Positions 1 through 10,612 of a DNA stretch of 64,000 nt are shown here, one piece after another. The DNA is from Lentinula raphanica. Taxonomy: Eukaryota > Basidiomycota > Agaricomycetes > Agaricales > Omphalotaceae. The stretch is from positions 186,001-250,000 of the forward strand of contig JANVFP010000011.1 of assembly GCA_027919835.1 (NCBI GenBank), written 5' to 3'. The notes below the pieces were generated by a model. It was not told the origin of the DNA. It did no database searches and saw only the letters and a program-made list of their open reading frames with translations. Both the position numbers and the translations under genes were made by a program. How positions within the stretch are numbered: position 1 is the first letter of the stretch; each line of letters opens with the position of its first letter.

Positions 1-84
1 GGAGGCGGCAAGGCTTTCGTAGGCTGTGACTTGCGAGTGTGACACCACATGGAGGGACACGCAATTGATGTATCATAGAATCAG

Positions 85-560
85 GTGCTGCCAGGGTAAC
101 TCACAACGAACTCGAATTTTGATGAACTCGAGTTCAACTTGAGCCCTCGGCAAGGCTTATTTTCCGACTCAAGTCCGATCCTCAATTCGAGTCAGTGATG
201 GACAAGTCATTGACTTAGTCAATCAGTCAGTGACTTGTGACTAGTAGTCAATGTTACTCAGTCAATGACGATGACTTTTGACGGCACCATGGGAATGCTC
301 GGCAATGCTCGGCAACAGGTAGGGAAATTGAAAAAAAGCGTGATTATTTGTGGTGAGACAGCAAGTGTCACAAGATGGAAAACTTGGGTCAGCCGGTAGC
401 TCGGCTGAGTTGAATAACCGGAAGTCAATTGTCAAGTCAATTGACGAATTTTTGACGAGAAGAGTCAAAGTCACAAATTGTGACTTTGACTTTGACTTCT
501 CGTCATTGACTGTCCAACACTGATTCGAGTCGACTCGACTCACGGCAACACTAGAAAAAG
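85..560. repeat. Degenerate MITE-like element rich in TGACT and GACTCGA motifs
   Basis: This stretch is dominated by short reiterations of GTCAATGACT, TGACTTTGACTTTGAC and CGAGTCGACTCGACTC, including local inverted repeats (for example GTCACAAATTGTGAC near 470-485). Loosely similar inverted ends can be proposed: TGCTGCC followed by CTCGAATT near 87-120, and CTCGAATC followed by TGTTGCC, read on the minus strand, near 525-552. No coding capacity is convincing. A decayed non-autonomous DNA transposon is the best guess. Only the internal repetitiveness is certain. Confidence 0.4.
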
Positions 561-998
561 GAGAGAAGAGAGAGGATTACATTAGGTCTTTCTGAGCAGG
601 ACCCCTGAAAATGCGGCCCGATAGCGATGTATGTGGGATTTGACAAAAATAAATCGACAAGGAAATTTTCCAAAAAAGGAAAAAAAAGAAAGGGAGAGAA
701 AAGGATCATTACTCTCGATTCCTCTTTACCAGCTCTATGAAAAGTTGAATTGAGCTGCTATATGCATCAAAGAACTGTTTCAGCTAATCATTGTGTACCC
801 ACCCGTAGCTGTAGAATCTACGCGAAGTACTCCGATAAGTCTCGAGCACAGCTCCGCGAAGTACACCGATACTCTCTCAAAGGGTCAAATTTTGGCTCTG
901 GGGCTATTATTTTTTAATAATATATATATATTAATTGTATTTTCCATTAAAAAAAATAGAAAAAAAATATACAGCTTTGCGAAGCGGTGTGGCAAATG
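561..998. other. AT-rich non-coding flank
   Basis: No gene is visible. A-rich runs (660-700, 945-970) and a TATATATATA stretch (about 918-930) are present. A short imperfect direct repeat, CGCGAAGTAC then CCGATA, occurs at about 820 and 857. Mirror arithmetic places the partner of this stretch just beyond the right edge of the window, so it may still belong to the inverted-repeat arm. Confidence 0.5.
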
Positions 999-2167
999 TC
1001 ACAAATGATGGCATCAGCCAAAATGATGAGATCTGCATCATTGATTTGCCTTTTTGGGAAAAAAAAGATTTATATTGAAACCAGGGGTCATGAGAGTGCA
1101 TATGAGTGTTTAAAAATAGGAAATATCATATAGGAAGCATATAGGGTATCCCAGGCACATCAAAGTTGTCTAAAAAGGAAATTGGTCTAAAATTAGAACT
1201 TGATCTCATCAGGTAGCAAAAAATCTGAAAAAACCATAAAAAATACTCAAAAAATTCAGGGTCGCCTCGTTGGCCCTGAAAACGCAAAATTTTAAAAAAT
1301 ACGCGACAAGTGTAAAAATTTTTATCACTCCAACACTGCATGCAGGGCCTCATAAGTTCCCGTAACATATGGGAAACTTGTCGGAAACAAGCGCGAAAAT
1401 TTGAGCGCATAAGATCTCGGACTTATTGGAAAACATATCCAAAACTTATGTGACATAAGTCCTGAATAAGCGAGAGAGGCTCAGACGAAACTCATTTAAT
1501 AGATATGGAATTTAATTTTCTTATAATCTTCACATAAGACCATTGGTCTTATGTGGTACTTCGATAATAATTTTGAAAAACTAGAAGGAAAAAAGACCAG
1601 ATCAGGGTCACATTTGAATGATTTTTTATTGTGGATTTCTATATTACTCATACGGAAACTCATAAGAACAAATAGAGAACTTATGTGACATGGTCACACA
1701 TAGAGGTCCAACAAGTGGTCCAAGAACGGCTGAACTTATGGAATTCTAATCGGTTGATTGTGATTCATGAGTACTCAAAAAGACCAGCACACCTATACGG
1801 AACTCCTGTAAGACTTATACGTTCCAGATTATAAACCTATGTGACATGGCGTCACAATACGGCCACTGACAAATTTGTATTCGGACCAAAAGTGATGCAG
1901 CGGCACAGCGGCACAGCGGCACAGCGACCGGCGATCGACTTTCCCGCGAATTTTTCTCGCTATATTTTTACATTTTTCGCATTCGCACGTCCTAACTTGC
2001 AGCTTGCGCGTTCATCGCGATTAATATTCGTGAACGTTTGTTCCTTTGTTCAACCATCATGGTCATAGCCTGCTCGGCGTTCGCACTCGCCCTTTGTTAG
2101 CATCTGCAGCTTCATAAGGACGTTAGTCTTGGGCTTCTCTTCTCATTTTCCCCACCTGCCTCTCAAA

Positions 2168-3509
2168 ATGCCTCCTCATCGTTTCGCTGTCATCACCAAG
2201 TTCGAGAATCCGAATACGACTACGCATGTCGTATATCCTGCTTTGCTTGACTCTTCGACTACTCGCAAGACCGCAGATGTGAACAGGTAAGATACTATCA
2301 ATATCCACTCGTCGTCGTTGCTCAAGAGTCCCTAGGACTCCTCATCATATGATCGTTTGTGGCGTTGTTGACCGCGACCCAGTGGCTCCACCCGGATTGA
2401 GAGAGAATGAGCGGACGATGGGCGAAGATCCTATCAATCAGTACGTGTATCAAACTCATGCATCTGCCCTTCGTACCCATACTTTCACAGAGGCACTGTG
2501 CACAACCTCGCTCTTCTGCACCAAGTCCCTATAGCTCGTGGCGAAGCTGAATTGGAATGCCACTTAGGAGATGCCATGGCTCCAAGCTCTCCAATCTCGG
2601 ACGTGGCTCCACATGTGTTGCATCAGAAGGAAAGCCAAACGGACAATGGGTTCATGAATCGGTACGTATATTCTACTCATCCTCTCGAACTTCGTACGAA
2701 AAGGCATCCAATGGTCAGGTATAACGTCGCTCAATCTCCGCGCCATGTCGCTGTCGGCGGATCTGCTTTGCAACCTCACGAGGATGAATCTATTTCTTGG
2801 GCCATCCGGTGAGTTCAGTGATTGCTTACTCTGATTATCCTAGCTCATACCATCTATCAGGACTCGTCGTCGAGTGGTTCGTCACAGTCCGTATCCCACC
2901 CGATCCAAATGTTCCACCCAATCTTCGCATACTTCACCCAATCAGACCTCGGTGTCGACGACTGCCCACTCTGAAGATGAGACTTCACTAACTTCATACG
3001 GACGCAATTCAACTTCGGCGGCGACTCCTTCTTCCGAAAGTCAGACTTCAGCACCATCACCCGCGATCGATACGCACATTGTCCAAGCCACGTTCCTCAC
3101 ACCGAGTGGTTTCGGCTATACCGCGTTTGACTACAATCAACGAAAGGTCCAAAATAAAAATGTCCATACTTCATGGTATACCTATACGACACCCGGCCCA
3201 ATCGACCATCCTCCTGAGCTCCCTCAAAACGCGGTAGGGCTTCAGCATAACGTCATCTTCATGCACATTAACGAAACAGAGAGGGCTAAGTATCAGAATG
3301 GCCACCGGCAGCTCTCTAACTTGCTCAAATACTGTATACGCATGTGGATTTGGGACGGTGTCTCTTCAAAGTGGGAGAAGATCTGTGTCGGGGAACGACG
3401 CGTAGTGGATGGTTACCGGCTTTCCCTCTCTCTTAGATATCTCAAAACCATACACCCGCAATGGGTCATTACCAAATCTCTGAAGAGGCTCATTGCAGAG
3501 AATTCTTGA
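2168..3509 (+). CDS. Arm-encoded hypothetical protein, left copy (377 aa, five exons)
   Basis: Function not recognised. Exons 2168-2286, 2336-2440, 2491-2661, 2719-2808 and 2861-3509 join in phase to 1134 nt with four introns of 49-57 nt, all GT..AG. The start is the ATG opening MPPHRFAVITKFEN. The middle is Ser/Thr/Pro-rich and probably disordered (about residues 165-220, with SPNQTSVSTTAHSEDE). The C-terminal ~150 residues look folded, with aromatic-rich patches such as SGFGYTAFDYNQ, MWIWDGVSSKWE and HPQWVITKSLKRL. No signal peptide or membrane segment is seen. The reading frame and every splice site survive in both arms, with one amino-acid difference noticed (His here, Arg on the right, in the NG-H/R-RQLSN stretch). 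That supports a genuine, recently duplicated or homogenised gene. It could be a lineage-specific orphan or a gene carried by a mobile element. Confidence 0.75.
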
Positions 3510-3958
3510 TTACCTAGTTCATCTAATATTACATCTTTATCACAATTGAATGTGTTTTTGAGGCTGTTCTCAGCTCTCTCCAACAGTAACCAAAAAAGCT
3601 TGACTAGCTATAGCCGTTTTCAAAGTCTACGAACAGTAACTGTGTTTATTGAAGTCCGAGAGAAGCGATAAGGAGCTTCTCTGAGGATAAGATAACGTGA
3701 GCTTCGAGATAACGTGTCGGAAATTTGATTGGGCCTCCATAATCGCTCAGTGATTGTCAGCAGATTAGATCCCGGTTATGACTGGGTTTTGAACCCAACC
3801 GGTAGATTAGATCCAATTATCAGAACAACTCATAGATTAGAGTCCATTCGGCAAACCTTGATATTGAACTTGACGTCGATCTTGATGCGGTAAGCTGTGG
3901 TCCAGTGCCCGAACCAGGATGGCGCAGTCACGTACAGTCACATCTGTGTTACTGTATC

Positions 3959-3998
3959 ACGGCTGTAACCCCATTTTGACGGCTGTAACCCCATTTTG
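3959..3998 (+). repeat. 20 bp tandem duplication present only in the left arm
   Basis: The unit ACGGCTGTAACCCCATTTTG occurs twice head to tail. The mirrored place in the right arm (about 59065-59090) has a single copy. It is one of the few clear indels between the arms and a convenient marker to tell them apart. Confidence 0.9.
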
Positions 3999-4413
3999 TG
4001 ATGCTCTGGAAGGGTCTGGACAACTGTGGAACTAATTTCGGACTTCTCCAACTCTCGGCTGAATATGCACAGCATCAGCTGGCACCAGTCCAAGAAATGG
4101 TCCGCTTTAAACTGCGTCAAGATCGACGTCGAGTCCGACATCAACCTTTGCCGAATGGACTCTTAGATGCGATTATGTATATTTGAACCAGATTATCATT
4201 CAATTATCACACGCTCATCAACTCCCTTCACTACCATCAACTCCCAACCTACCGTTGTTTTCTCTCATCATAGAATCAGCCACAACATACTCTATTTCTA
4301 GCAGACGCCCAGCCCCTCCTTAGGCAAGGTTCTGTTGGCTGCAAGCTAAATCCACACCTCTCTGCATCTGATCCTGGACAGTTTCTACACCACTCTTGCC
4401 TGCACCCATTTCA

Positions 4414-4734
4414 AAGTTAACATGATCATAGGTGACCAGCTCGCTATTGTCAAAGAATCTAGTCGTCGTCTTGGGACTCGATGATCACAGATACCCCGCA
4501 AAGGTTCTCAAGGATGGACCTGCTCACAGTGGCAAATATACTTCCCTCAATGAGATGATCATGGACGCCGCGCGCTCATGCAATGGTTTCGCTGGTGTGT
4601 TCCCAGAACACAGGTACAAGGTTATCAAGTGTCTCCAGGGTCTTGGTCATCCCTGCGCAATGACTGGCAGTGGTGCTAACAATGCTCCTGCTCTCTTGTG
4701 CCAATGTTGGTATCACCATCGAAGGCGCGACTAA
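4414..4734 (+). pseudogene. Plasma-membrane H+-ATPase (PMA1-type) fragment, left copy
   Basis: Translation gives a recognisable part of the cytoplasmic P/N region of a fungal P3A H+-ATPase: MIIGDQLAIVKESSRR, then in another frame GLDDHRYPAKVLKDG, NEMIMDA and FAGVFPEHRY, ending near the hinge motif. The gene is dead. A one-base frameshift lies at about 4465-4475, both Asp residues of the conserved TGDGxNDAPAL hinge are lost (it reads TGSGANNAPAL), and the fragment stops abruptly at 4734 where satellite DNA begins. No transmembrane part remains in this copy. The same frameshift and hinge changes occur in the right arm, so decay preceded the arm duplication or was homogenised. Confidence 0.9.
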
Positions 4735-7700
4735 GTAGGCCATTCCGAGCACATCTGTAACCATGCGGAGAGATAAAGATCAAAAATGACTAAGTAGGCC
4801 ATTCCGAGCACATATGTGACCCTGCAGAGATACCGAGATCGAAAGTGACTAAGTAGGCCATTCCAAGTACATCTGTGACCATGCGGAGAGATAAAGATCA
4901 AAAATGACTAAGTAGGCCATTCCGAGCACATATGGGACCCTGCAGAGATACCGAGATCGAAAGTAACTAAGTAGGCCATTCCAAGTACATCTGTGACCAT
5001 GCGGAGAGATAAAGATCAAAAATGACTAAGTAGGCCATTCCGAGCACATATGTGACCATGCGGAGAGATAAAGATCAAAAATGACTAAGTAGGCCATTCC
5101 GAGCACATATGTGACCCTGCAGAGATACCGAGATCGAAAGTGACTAAGTATGCCATTCCAAGCACATATGTGACCCTGCAGAGATACCGAGATCTAAAGT
5201 GACTAAGTAGGCCATTCCGAGCACATCTGTGACCCTGCAGATATACTGGGATCTAAAGTGACTAAGTAGGCCATTCTGAACACATATGTGACCCTGCAGA
5301 GATACCGAGATTGAAAGTGACTCATGTAGGCCATTCTGAGTACATCTGTGACCATGTGGAGAGATAGTGATCAAAAATAACTAAGTAGGCCATTCCGAGC
5401 ACATATGTGACCCTGCAGAGATACCGAGATCGAAAGTGACTCAGTGGGCCATTCTGAGTAACTGTACATCAGAGATAAAGATCAAAAATGACTAAGTAAG
5501 CCTTTTCGAGTATATATGTGACCCTGCAGATATACTGAGATCTAAAGTGACTAAGTAGGCCATTCCGAGCATATATGTGACCCTGCAGATATACTGAGAT
5601 CTAAAGTGACTAAGTAGGCCATTCCGAGCACATATGTGACCCTGCAGAGATACCAAGATCAAAAATGACTAAGTAGGCCATTCCGAGTACATATGTGACC
5701 CTGTGGAGACCAGGAGATCAGTAATGACTCAGTAGGTCATTCCGAGCACATATGTGACCCTGCAGAGATACTGAGATCGAAAGTGACTAAGTAGGCCATT
5801 CTGAGTACATCTGTAACCATGCAGAGCGATAAAGATCAAAAATAACTAAGTAGGCCATTCCAAGCATATATGTGACCCTGTGGAGATGTAGAGATCAGCA
5901 ATGACTCAGTAGGCCATTCCAAGCACATATGTGACCCAGCAGATATACCAAGATCAAGAATGACTCAGTAGGCCATTCTGAGTACTTATGCACTGCTGCG
6001 GAGATGCAGAGATCAAAAATGACTAAGTAGGCCATTGCAAGTACATCTGTGACCCTGTGGAGACATAGAGATCAGCAATGACTCAGTAGGCCATTCCAAG
6101 CACATATGTGACCCTGCAGAGATACCGAGATCTAAAGTGACTAGTAAGTAGGCCATTCCGAGCACATCTGTAACCATGCGGAGAGATAAAGATCGAAAGT
6201 GACTAAGTAGGCCATTCTGAGTACATCTGTGACCATGCGGAGAGATATAGATCAAAAATAACTAACTAAGCTTTTCCGAGTACAGAGATAAAGATCAAAA
6301 AGAACTAAGTAGGCCATTCTGAGCATATATGTGACCCTGTGGAGACATAGAAATTAGCAATAACTCAGTAGGCCATTCCAAGCACATATGTGACCCTGCA
6401 GAGATACCAAGATTGAAAGTGACTAAGTAGGCCATTCCGAGCACATATGTGACCCTGCAGATATACCAAGATCAAGAATGACTCAGTAGGCCATTCCAAG
6501 TACTTATGCACTGCTTCGGAGATGCAGAGATCAAAAATGACTAAGTAGGCCATTGCAAGTACATCTGTGACCCTGTGGAGACATAGAGATCAGCAATGAC
6601 TCAGTAGGCCATTCTGAGCACATATGTGACCCTGCAGAGATACCAAGATCAAAAATGACTAAGTAGGCCATTCCGAGCACATATGTGATCCTGTGGAGAC
6701 CTAGAGATTGGCCATGACTCAGTAGGCCATTCCGAGCACATTTGTGACCCTGCAGAGATACCAAGATCGAAAGTAACTAAGTAGGCCATTCCAAGTACAT
6801 CTGTGACCATGTGGAGAGATAAAGATCACAAATGACTAAGTAGGCCATTCCGAGCATATATGTGACCCTGTGGAGACATAGAGATCAGCAATGACTCAGT
6901 AGGCCATTCCGAGCACATATGTGACCCTGCAGAGATACCAAGATCGAAAGTGACTAAGTAGGCCATTCTGAGTACATCTGTGACCATGCGGAGAGATAGT
7001 GATCAAAAATGACTAAGTAGGCCATTCCAAGCATATATATGACCCTGCAGATATACTGAGATCTAAAGTGACTAAGTAGGCCATTCTGAGCATATCTGTG
7101 ACCCTGCAGAGATACCAAGATCAAAAATGACTAAGTAGGCTATTCAATAACTAAGTAGGCCATCCCGAGCATTTATGTGACCCTGCAGATATACTGGGAT
7201 CTAAAGTGACTAAATAGGCCATTCCGAACACATATGTGACCCTGCAGAGATACCGAGATAGAAAGTGACTAAGTGGGCCATTCTGAGTACATCTGTGACC
7301 ATGCGGAGAGATAAAGATCAAAAATAACTAAGTAGGCCATTCCAAGCACATATGTGACCCTGCAGAGATACCGAGATCAGCAATGACTCAGTAGGCCATT
7401 CCAAGCACATATGTGATCCTGCAGAGATACCGAGATCAGAAGTGACTAAGTAAGCCATATGCAGAGAGATAGAGGTCAAAAATAACTGAGTAGGCCATTT
7501 CGAGCACATATGTGACCCTGCAGAGGTACCGAGATCGAAAGTGACTCAGTGAGCCATTCTGAGTACATCTGTGATCATGCGGAGAGATAAAGATCAAAAA
7601 TAATGAAGTAGGCCATTCTGAGCATTTATGTGACCCTGCAGATATACTGGGATCTAAAGTGACTAAGTAGGCCATTCTGAACACATATGTGACCCTGCAG

Positions 7701-8590
7701 AGATACCGAGATTGAAAGTGACTCATGTAGGCCATTCTGAGTACATCTGTGACCATGTGGAGAGATAGTGATCAAAAATAACTAAGTAGGTCATTCCAAG
7801 CACATATGTGACCCTGCAGAGATACCGAGATTGAAAGTGACTCAGTGGGCCATTCCGAAAACATCTGTGACCCTGTGGAGACATAGAGATCAGCAATGAC
7901 TCAGTAGGCCATTCAGAGCACATATGTGACCCTGCAGAGATACCGAGATCGAAAGCGACTCAGTACGCCATTCTGGGTACATTTGTGACCATGCAGAGAG
8001 ATAGTGATCAAAAATGACTAAGTAAGCCATTCCAAGCATATATATGACCCTGCAGATATACTGAGATCTAAAGTGACTAAGTAGGCCATTCCGAGCACAT
8101 CTGTGACCATGCGGTCACAATAGAGATCAAAAATAACTAAGTAGGCCATTCCGAACACATATGTGACCCTGCAGAGATACCGAGATTGAAAGTGACTAAG
8201 TGGGCCATTCTGAGTACATCTGTGACCATGCGGAGAGATAAAGATCAAAAATAACTAAGTAGGCCATTCCAAGCACATATGTGACCCTGCAGAGATACCG
8301 AGATCAGCAATGACTCAGTAGGCCATTCCGAGCACATATGTGACCCTGCAGAGATACCGAGATCAAAAGTGACTAAGTAAGCCATTCTGGGTACATTTGT
8401 GACCATGCGGAGAGATAGTGATCAAAAATAACTAAGTAGGCCATTCCAAGCATATATGTGACCCTGCAGATATACTGAGATCTAAAGTGACTAAGTAGGC
8501 CATTCCGAGCACATATGTGACCCTGCAGAGATACCGAGATCAAAAGTGACTAAGTAGGCCATTCTGAGTACATCTGTAACCATGCGAAGA
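4735..8590 (+). repeat. Left ~59 bp satellite array (about 65 units)
   Basis: Tandem units of about 59 bp begin GTAGGCCATTCCGAGCACAT. At least four monomer types interleave, told apart by the part after TGTGACC: type A CTGCAGAGATACCGAGATCG, type B ATGCGGAGAGATAAAGATCA, type C CTGTGGAGACATAGAGATCA, and a rarer type D containing GCTGCGGAGATGCAGAGATC. A/B alternation gives a ~118 bp higher-order unit in places. Type A carries a PstI site (CTGCAG). Because 59 is not a multiple of 3, every frame yields spurious repetitive ORFs; none is a gene. The unit count comes from array length divided by period. Confidence 0.97.
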
Positions 8591-8635
8591 GATAGAAACG
8601 GATAGGGTAGAAAACGTTATCTGCAGCAATATATA

Positions 8636-8873
8636 TACTGTCTTTCTATGTATGGAGGCGACGGTCACGGTCACATTCGACCCGTTGCGTTGCCTATTTT
8701 GCATGATGTGATGACCAAAAAAGGCATGTTGCCTCCCTTTTGGCCATGACATTGGTGGAAAATGGCCCAAAATTGGGTCCGGTTGCCTATGTCACGGTCA
8801 AAAACTTCTCCGTCGCCTATCAAACAACCGTGATGCACACGTGACCGTCACCTCCGTACATAAAAAGACAGTA
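8636..8873. mobile_element. Palindromic MITE, ~238 bp, inner edge of left satellite
   Basis: Terminal inverted repeats of about 35 bp start TACTGTCTTTCTATGTATGG on the left. On the minus strand from the right they start TACTGTCTTTTTATGTACGG. TA dinucleotides flank both ends. The interior keeps partial dyad symmetry (GGCCATGACATTGGTGGAA against GGTTGCCTATGTCACGGTC). A diverged relative of equal length lies at 57750-57988. Mariner/Tc1-like non-autonomous behaviour is an inference from the TA ends. Confidence 0.8.
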
Positions 8874-10612
8874 TATTCTTATCAAACCTGTGCCCAAAAC
8901 TGCAGCTGGATGTCCCGCAACTGCAAAACTCATCGTAGTTGTTCACATGGCCGCTATCTACCACTCCAACAGTACATAGTACTATGTGAATAGCTCCCCA
9001 GTAGACCTGGCACACTCCTACACATTGGGAATTTCTCATATGTCACAGCACCAGCTACCACTAAACCGTCGGCGTGGTGCCGTAGCCTGCTAGCAAGAGA
9101 CTGAGGGACCCCCATGCTCGGATTTTTTAAAGTCCGCCTGGTGTGCTGGTTGCAGCCGGTTATCATGGATAGATAAGATTAGGTGCTACATATATATCAG
9201 TTTGTATTGGAAACGATGAGGTCTGATAACACCAGCATGAGCGACTCTGATTCTGAAGGCTCCGATCTCCACTACAGAGATGACACAATAGCCTTCTGAA
9301 GCTTTACAGTCTACAGATCCCCTGCAACACATAATTATGGATATTGTGGGGTAAACGAGGGCAAATTGAGGTCCAGATTAGATCTTGGAGTTAAGTATTG
9401 AAAGAGAGACTAAGTAGGAGGAGAGCCAGAGTGAAGCCTGTCCCCCATTCACATATCATAAGGCATGAAGTTGAACGAAGGTACTTAGACGATGATTTTG
9501 AAAGACATTGACAACGCAAAAATGTGCGATTGACATTTCACGTGAGGATATCCATGACTCATATGCTCGGAATCCTTCCGGCATCACGTCGGAGTTTCAA
9601 AAATCCAAGCATGGGGGTCCCTCAGTCCCTTGCAACCAGGCTGTTATTCAACGAACGTGTTTACTCTTCGTTGAACTATCTGACTGGCTAGTGAGGCTAG
9701 TTACTTTATCGTGTCACGTGGTGGGGAAACTCAACCCTGTCCAAATCGGTCTTACCGGAATAATTCGGTCAAAAAGGTACCGGTCGGGCGTGGGACCCCT
9801 GCTCATGAAGCCTATCGTCTGGAATTTAATTTTCCGTGTCTCACTTGCACTTCATCCTCAACTCTCATACCGCAGCTCCCATTTATCACCAATCTCACGA
9901 TACTCAGTGACTTTCAGAACTCACACCTTGCGAACACAAGATCCCTACAGCACCGCAGCCAGGACTTATATATGCGAAGATGAAGTTGCGTACACATATC
10001 CTTAAGGTAACACAGTCTGCAATCTACATTATCTTCAGTCTGATTGTGAATTCCTTGATCATCTCAAGCTCTCTGTCTACTGTCTCATGGCTCTCGACAC
10101 CGGGAAAATACTCGCAGGCAATGTGACATCGCAATGGTTATCATCGGACTCTTGTTTTTGTTGTGAGTGACTCCGACTTGGTTTTCCAGATGTCTACGCA
10201 TCCTCAGTTATCTGACAAAGTCCTCACGGTTCGAACGCAGCTTGTGAGATTGATTCATAGTGTGCTGTCAAGCTTTGGAAAGAGATTAGAGACTCGATCA
10301 CCTTCAGTTTCGATTTGGCCAAGGAAAATGTAAACTATGCATGTATTCTTTGAAACCTCTACTCATATTTATGAACACCAGGTGTCCTTCCTATGCCCCG
10401 CATTCACTGATCCTGAAGCGAAACTACCTACGACTTCAACGGCTAAGTTAAAGCCAAGTTCAAGCACGCCCAATGTGACCAATGACACGTGATGAAATTG
10501 CACAAAGGCCTTTCATACTTTCCGCCTCCTGCATCTTCGTTCTCTCTTACTTCCTCGATCTTTTGTTACTCTTCGCTAGCATCCTCTCCACAGATTTTGT
10601 CCGCATCCAGTC
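8874..10612. other. Gene-poor interval with an inverted repeat pair
   Basis: No convincing gene. Stretches at 9080-9134 and 9592-9645 are inverted copies of each other, roughly 85% alike over 50 bp around GCATGGGGGTCCCTCAGTC. They frame ~460 bp with no coding signal and may be the ends of an old non-autonomous element. A 165-codon open frame at 9508-10005 spans the second copy and has no coding-like composition. The remainder up to the F-box gene (10010-10612) is ordinary intergenic DNA with a CT-rich stretch just before the start codon, as often seen in fungal promoters. Confidence 0.5.

Larger units (their letters stand above)
999..4734 (+). repeat. Left arm of the giant inverted repeat (non-satellite part)
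   Basis: This is the reverse complement of the right arm. From about 1340 to 3510, left and right positions sum to 63046 without drift, so there is no net indel over about 2.2 kb, and visible substitutions are very rare. Outside about 1330 the sum changes to 64999 because a ~1953 bp fold-back element lies in the right arm only. Between 3510 and 4735 small indels accumulate, for example a 20 bp duplication at 3959-3998 present only here and a ~22 bp stretch present only on the right near 58740-58763. Homology is still unbroken at position 64000 (partner of 999), so the true outer end is not in the window. Confidence 0.95.

Noticed and set aside
1..1000. Telomere at the left edge
   Set aside because: No TTAGGG-type tract; the repeats there are TGACT/GACTCGA motifs.
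4432..4734. Functional H+-ATPase gene
   Set aside because: Frameshift, loss of hinge aspartates, no membrane domain, and truncation by satellite DNA.
5144..8248. Many 60-106 codon ORFs (MVTDVLGMAY, GHRCTQNGLL types) in the left satellite, and the same in 50.9-57.8 kb
   Set aside because: They arise from a 59 bp unit read in three rotating frames; no start context, splice logic or non-repetitive sequence supports a protein.
5000..8500. CRISPR-like regular repeats
   Set aside because: The units are contiguous and similar throughout, with no unique spacers; this is a eukaryotic satellite.
9508..10005. 165-codon ORF as a gene
   Set aside because: It spans an inverted-repeat copy, overlaps another frame, and has no domain or convincing composition.
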